DNA of 34,135 nucleotides from the NCBI GenBank assembly GCA_020060775.1, contig JAGUZN010000036.1, forward strand, positions 1-34,135. Reading direction: 5' to 3'. Under the pieces are notes generated by a model. That model ran no database searches. It was not told where the DNA came from and saw nothing but the letters and a program-made list of their open reading frames with translations. Numbering within the stretch: position 1 is the stretch's first letter; every line of letters begins with the position of its first letter. Of this stretch, positions 33,810 to 34,135 are shown piece by piece. A program made the position numbers and the translations under genes. The DNA comes from Armatimonadota bacterium (GTDB taxonomy: Bacteria; Armatimonadota; Hebobacteria; CAIYQO01).

Positions 33810-34135
33810 TTACCCCTTTCCGATCGACTGGAGCTGTACCGCGGGATTGAGAAGATACGGCGGTCGCTCACCGCGCAACACGGCCGCCGCATGATCAATG
33901 GCCGCACGCATCACATCGAACACGCCCTCCACGCAGCGGTTGCCCAGATGTGGGGTGGAGACCACGTTGGGTAAATCGATGAGCGGGTTGTCGCCGTGAT
34001 CTACGGCCGTATCCAGCGCGGCGCCGGCCAGGCGGCCGGTAGTGAGCGCGTCGTACAGTGCGTGCTGATCAATCAGCGCGGCACGGGCAGTGTTAATGAG
34101 AAAAGTGGTGGGCCTCATCCGCGCCAGTTCCGCCG
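33810..34135 (-). CDS. D-isomer-specific 2-hydroxyacid dehydrogenase, C-terminal part
   Basis: Only the last 107 codons are in the window; the gene continues beyond the right end. LINTARAALID, LAGAALDTAVDH, LPNVVSTPHLG (with the catalytic His of the family) and a short tail identify the NAD-binding domain of a PGDH/glyoxylate-reductase-like enzyme. It ends one base before the next start, so it is part of the operon. Confidence 0.85.
   Translation of the reverse strand, partial: AELARMRPTTFLINTARAALIDQHALYDALTTGRLAGAALDTAVDHGDNPLIDLPNVVSTPHLGNRCVEGVFDVMRAAIDHAAAVLRGERPPYLLNPAVQLQSIGKG

Overview
The window looks like chromosomal sequence from an Armatimonadota-type bacterium. This is inferred from three large prepilin-like proteins whose N-termini carry [20 protein letters not shown] followed by [16 protein letters not shown] and an H-X9-DG motif, a combination typical of that phylum, and from abundant glycoside-utilisation genes. 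No rRNA, intact tRNA or CRISPR array is present. From about position 6000 to the end almost every gene lies on the minus strand.

Region 1 (55-5571) is a small accessory islet bounded by two 61-bp direct repeats that differ at one base. Each repeat holds the 3' half of a tRNA-Thr(TGT) gene, from the anticodon loop to CCA, plus 16 bp, so they look like att sites left by tRNA-targeting integration. The islet carries one leftward operon: a class I methyltransferase-like protein, two tandem spore-photoproduct-lyase-like radical SAM proteins, and a ParB-like protein whose natural start is followed by an in-frame amber codon. The operon has a near-consensus promoter (TTGACA, 17 bp, TATAGT). A GAACNNNNGTTC box of the Gram-positive LexA type lies between -35 and -10, and a 10-bp inverted repeat overlaps the -35, so SOS-type control is likely. 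No intact integrase is present.

Region 2 (6000-16109) is a leftward catabolic operon: sialidase-like Asp-box protein, DapA/NanA-family lyase, two small ATC-hydrolase-like proteins, beta-propeller glycosidase-like protein, UroD-family protein, and an ABC sugar transporter gene in which the solute-binding protein is fused to a MalF-type permease. A divergent AraC-family regulator sits at its head.

Region 3 (16135-26360) holds three pseudopilin/LamG-like genes, each with its own promoter and 3' hairpin, then a CBM9-type secreted protein and a very large GH42-like secreted protein containing a DnaJ-like CxxC...CxxC insertion. Four promoters in regions 2 and 3 share a previously unlabelled architecture: ATAGTGCAA (or ATAGTACAA), exactly 21 bp, then a TATAAT-like -10. 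Two further copies of the box are placed differently. This suggests a single regulon, most simply controlled by the AraC-family protein, that couples the transporter operon, surface pseudopilins and extracellular glycosidase.

Region 4 (26376-34135) is a second leftward catabolic operon that enters from beyond the window: D-2-hydroxyacid dehydrogenase (partial), tartrate/D-malate dehydrogenase-like, aldehyde dehydrogenase, UroD-family protein, beta-propeller glycosidase-like protein, ManD-type enolase-superfamily dehydratase and an HpcH/HpaI aldolase. It fits sugar-acid breakdown (dehydration, then aldol cleavage, then oxidation). A decayed C-terminal remnant of another propeller-type protein appears to lie downstream.
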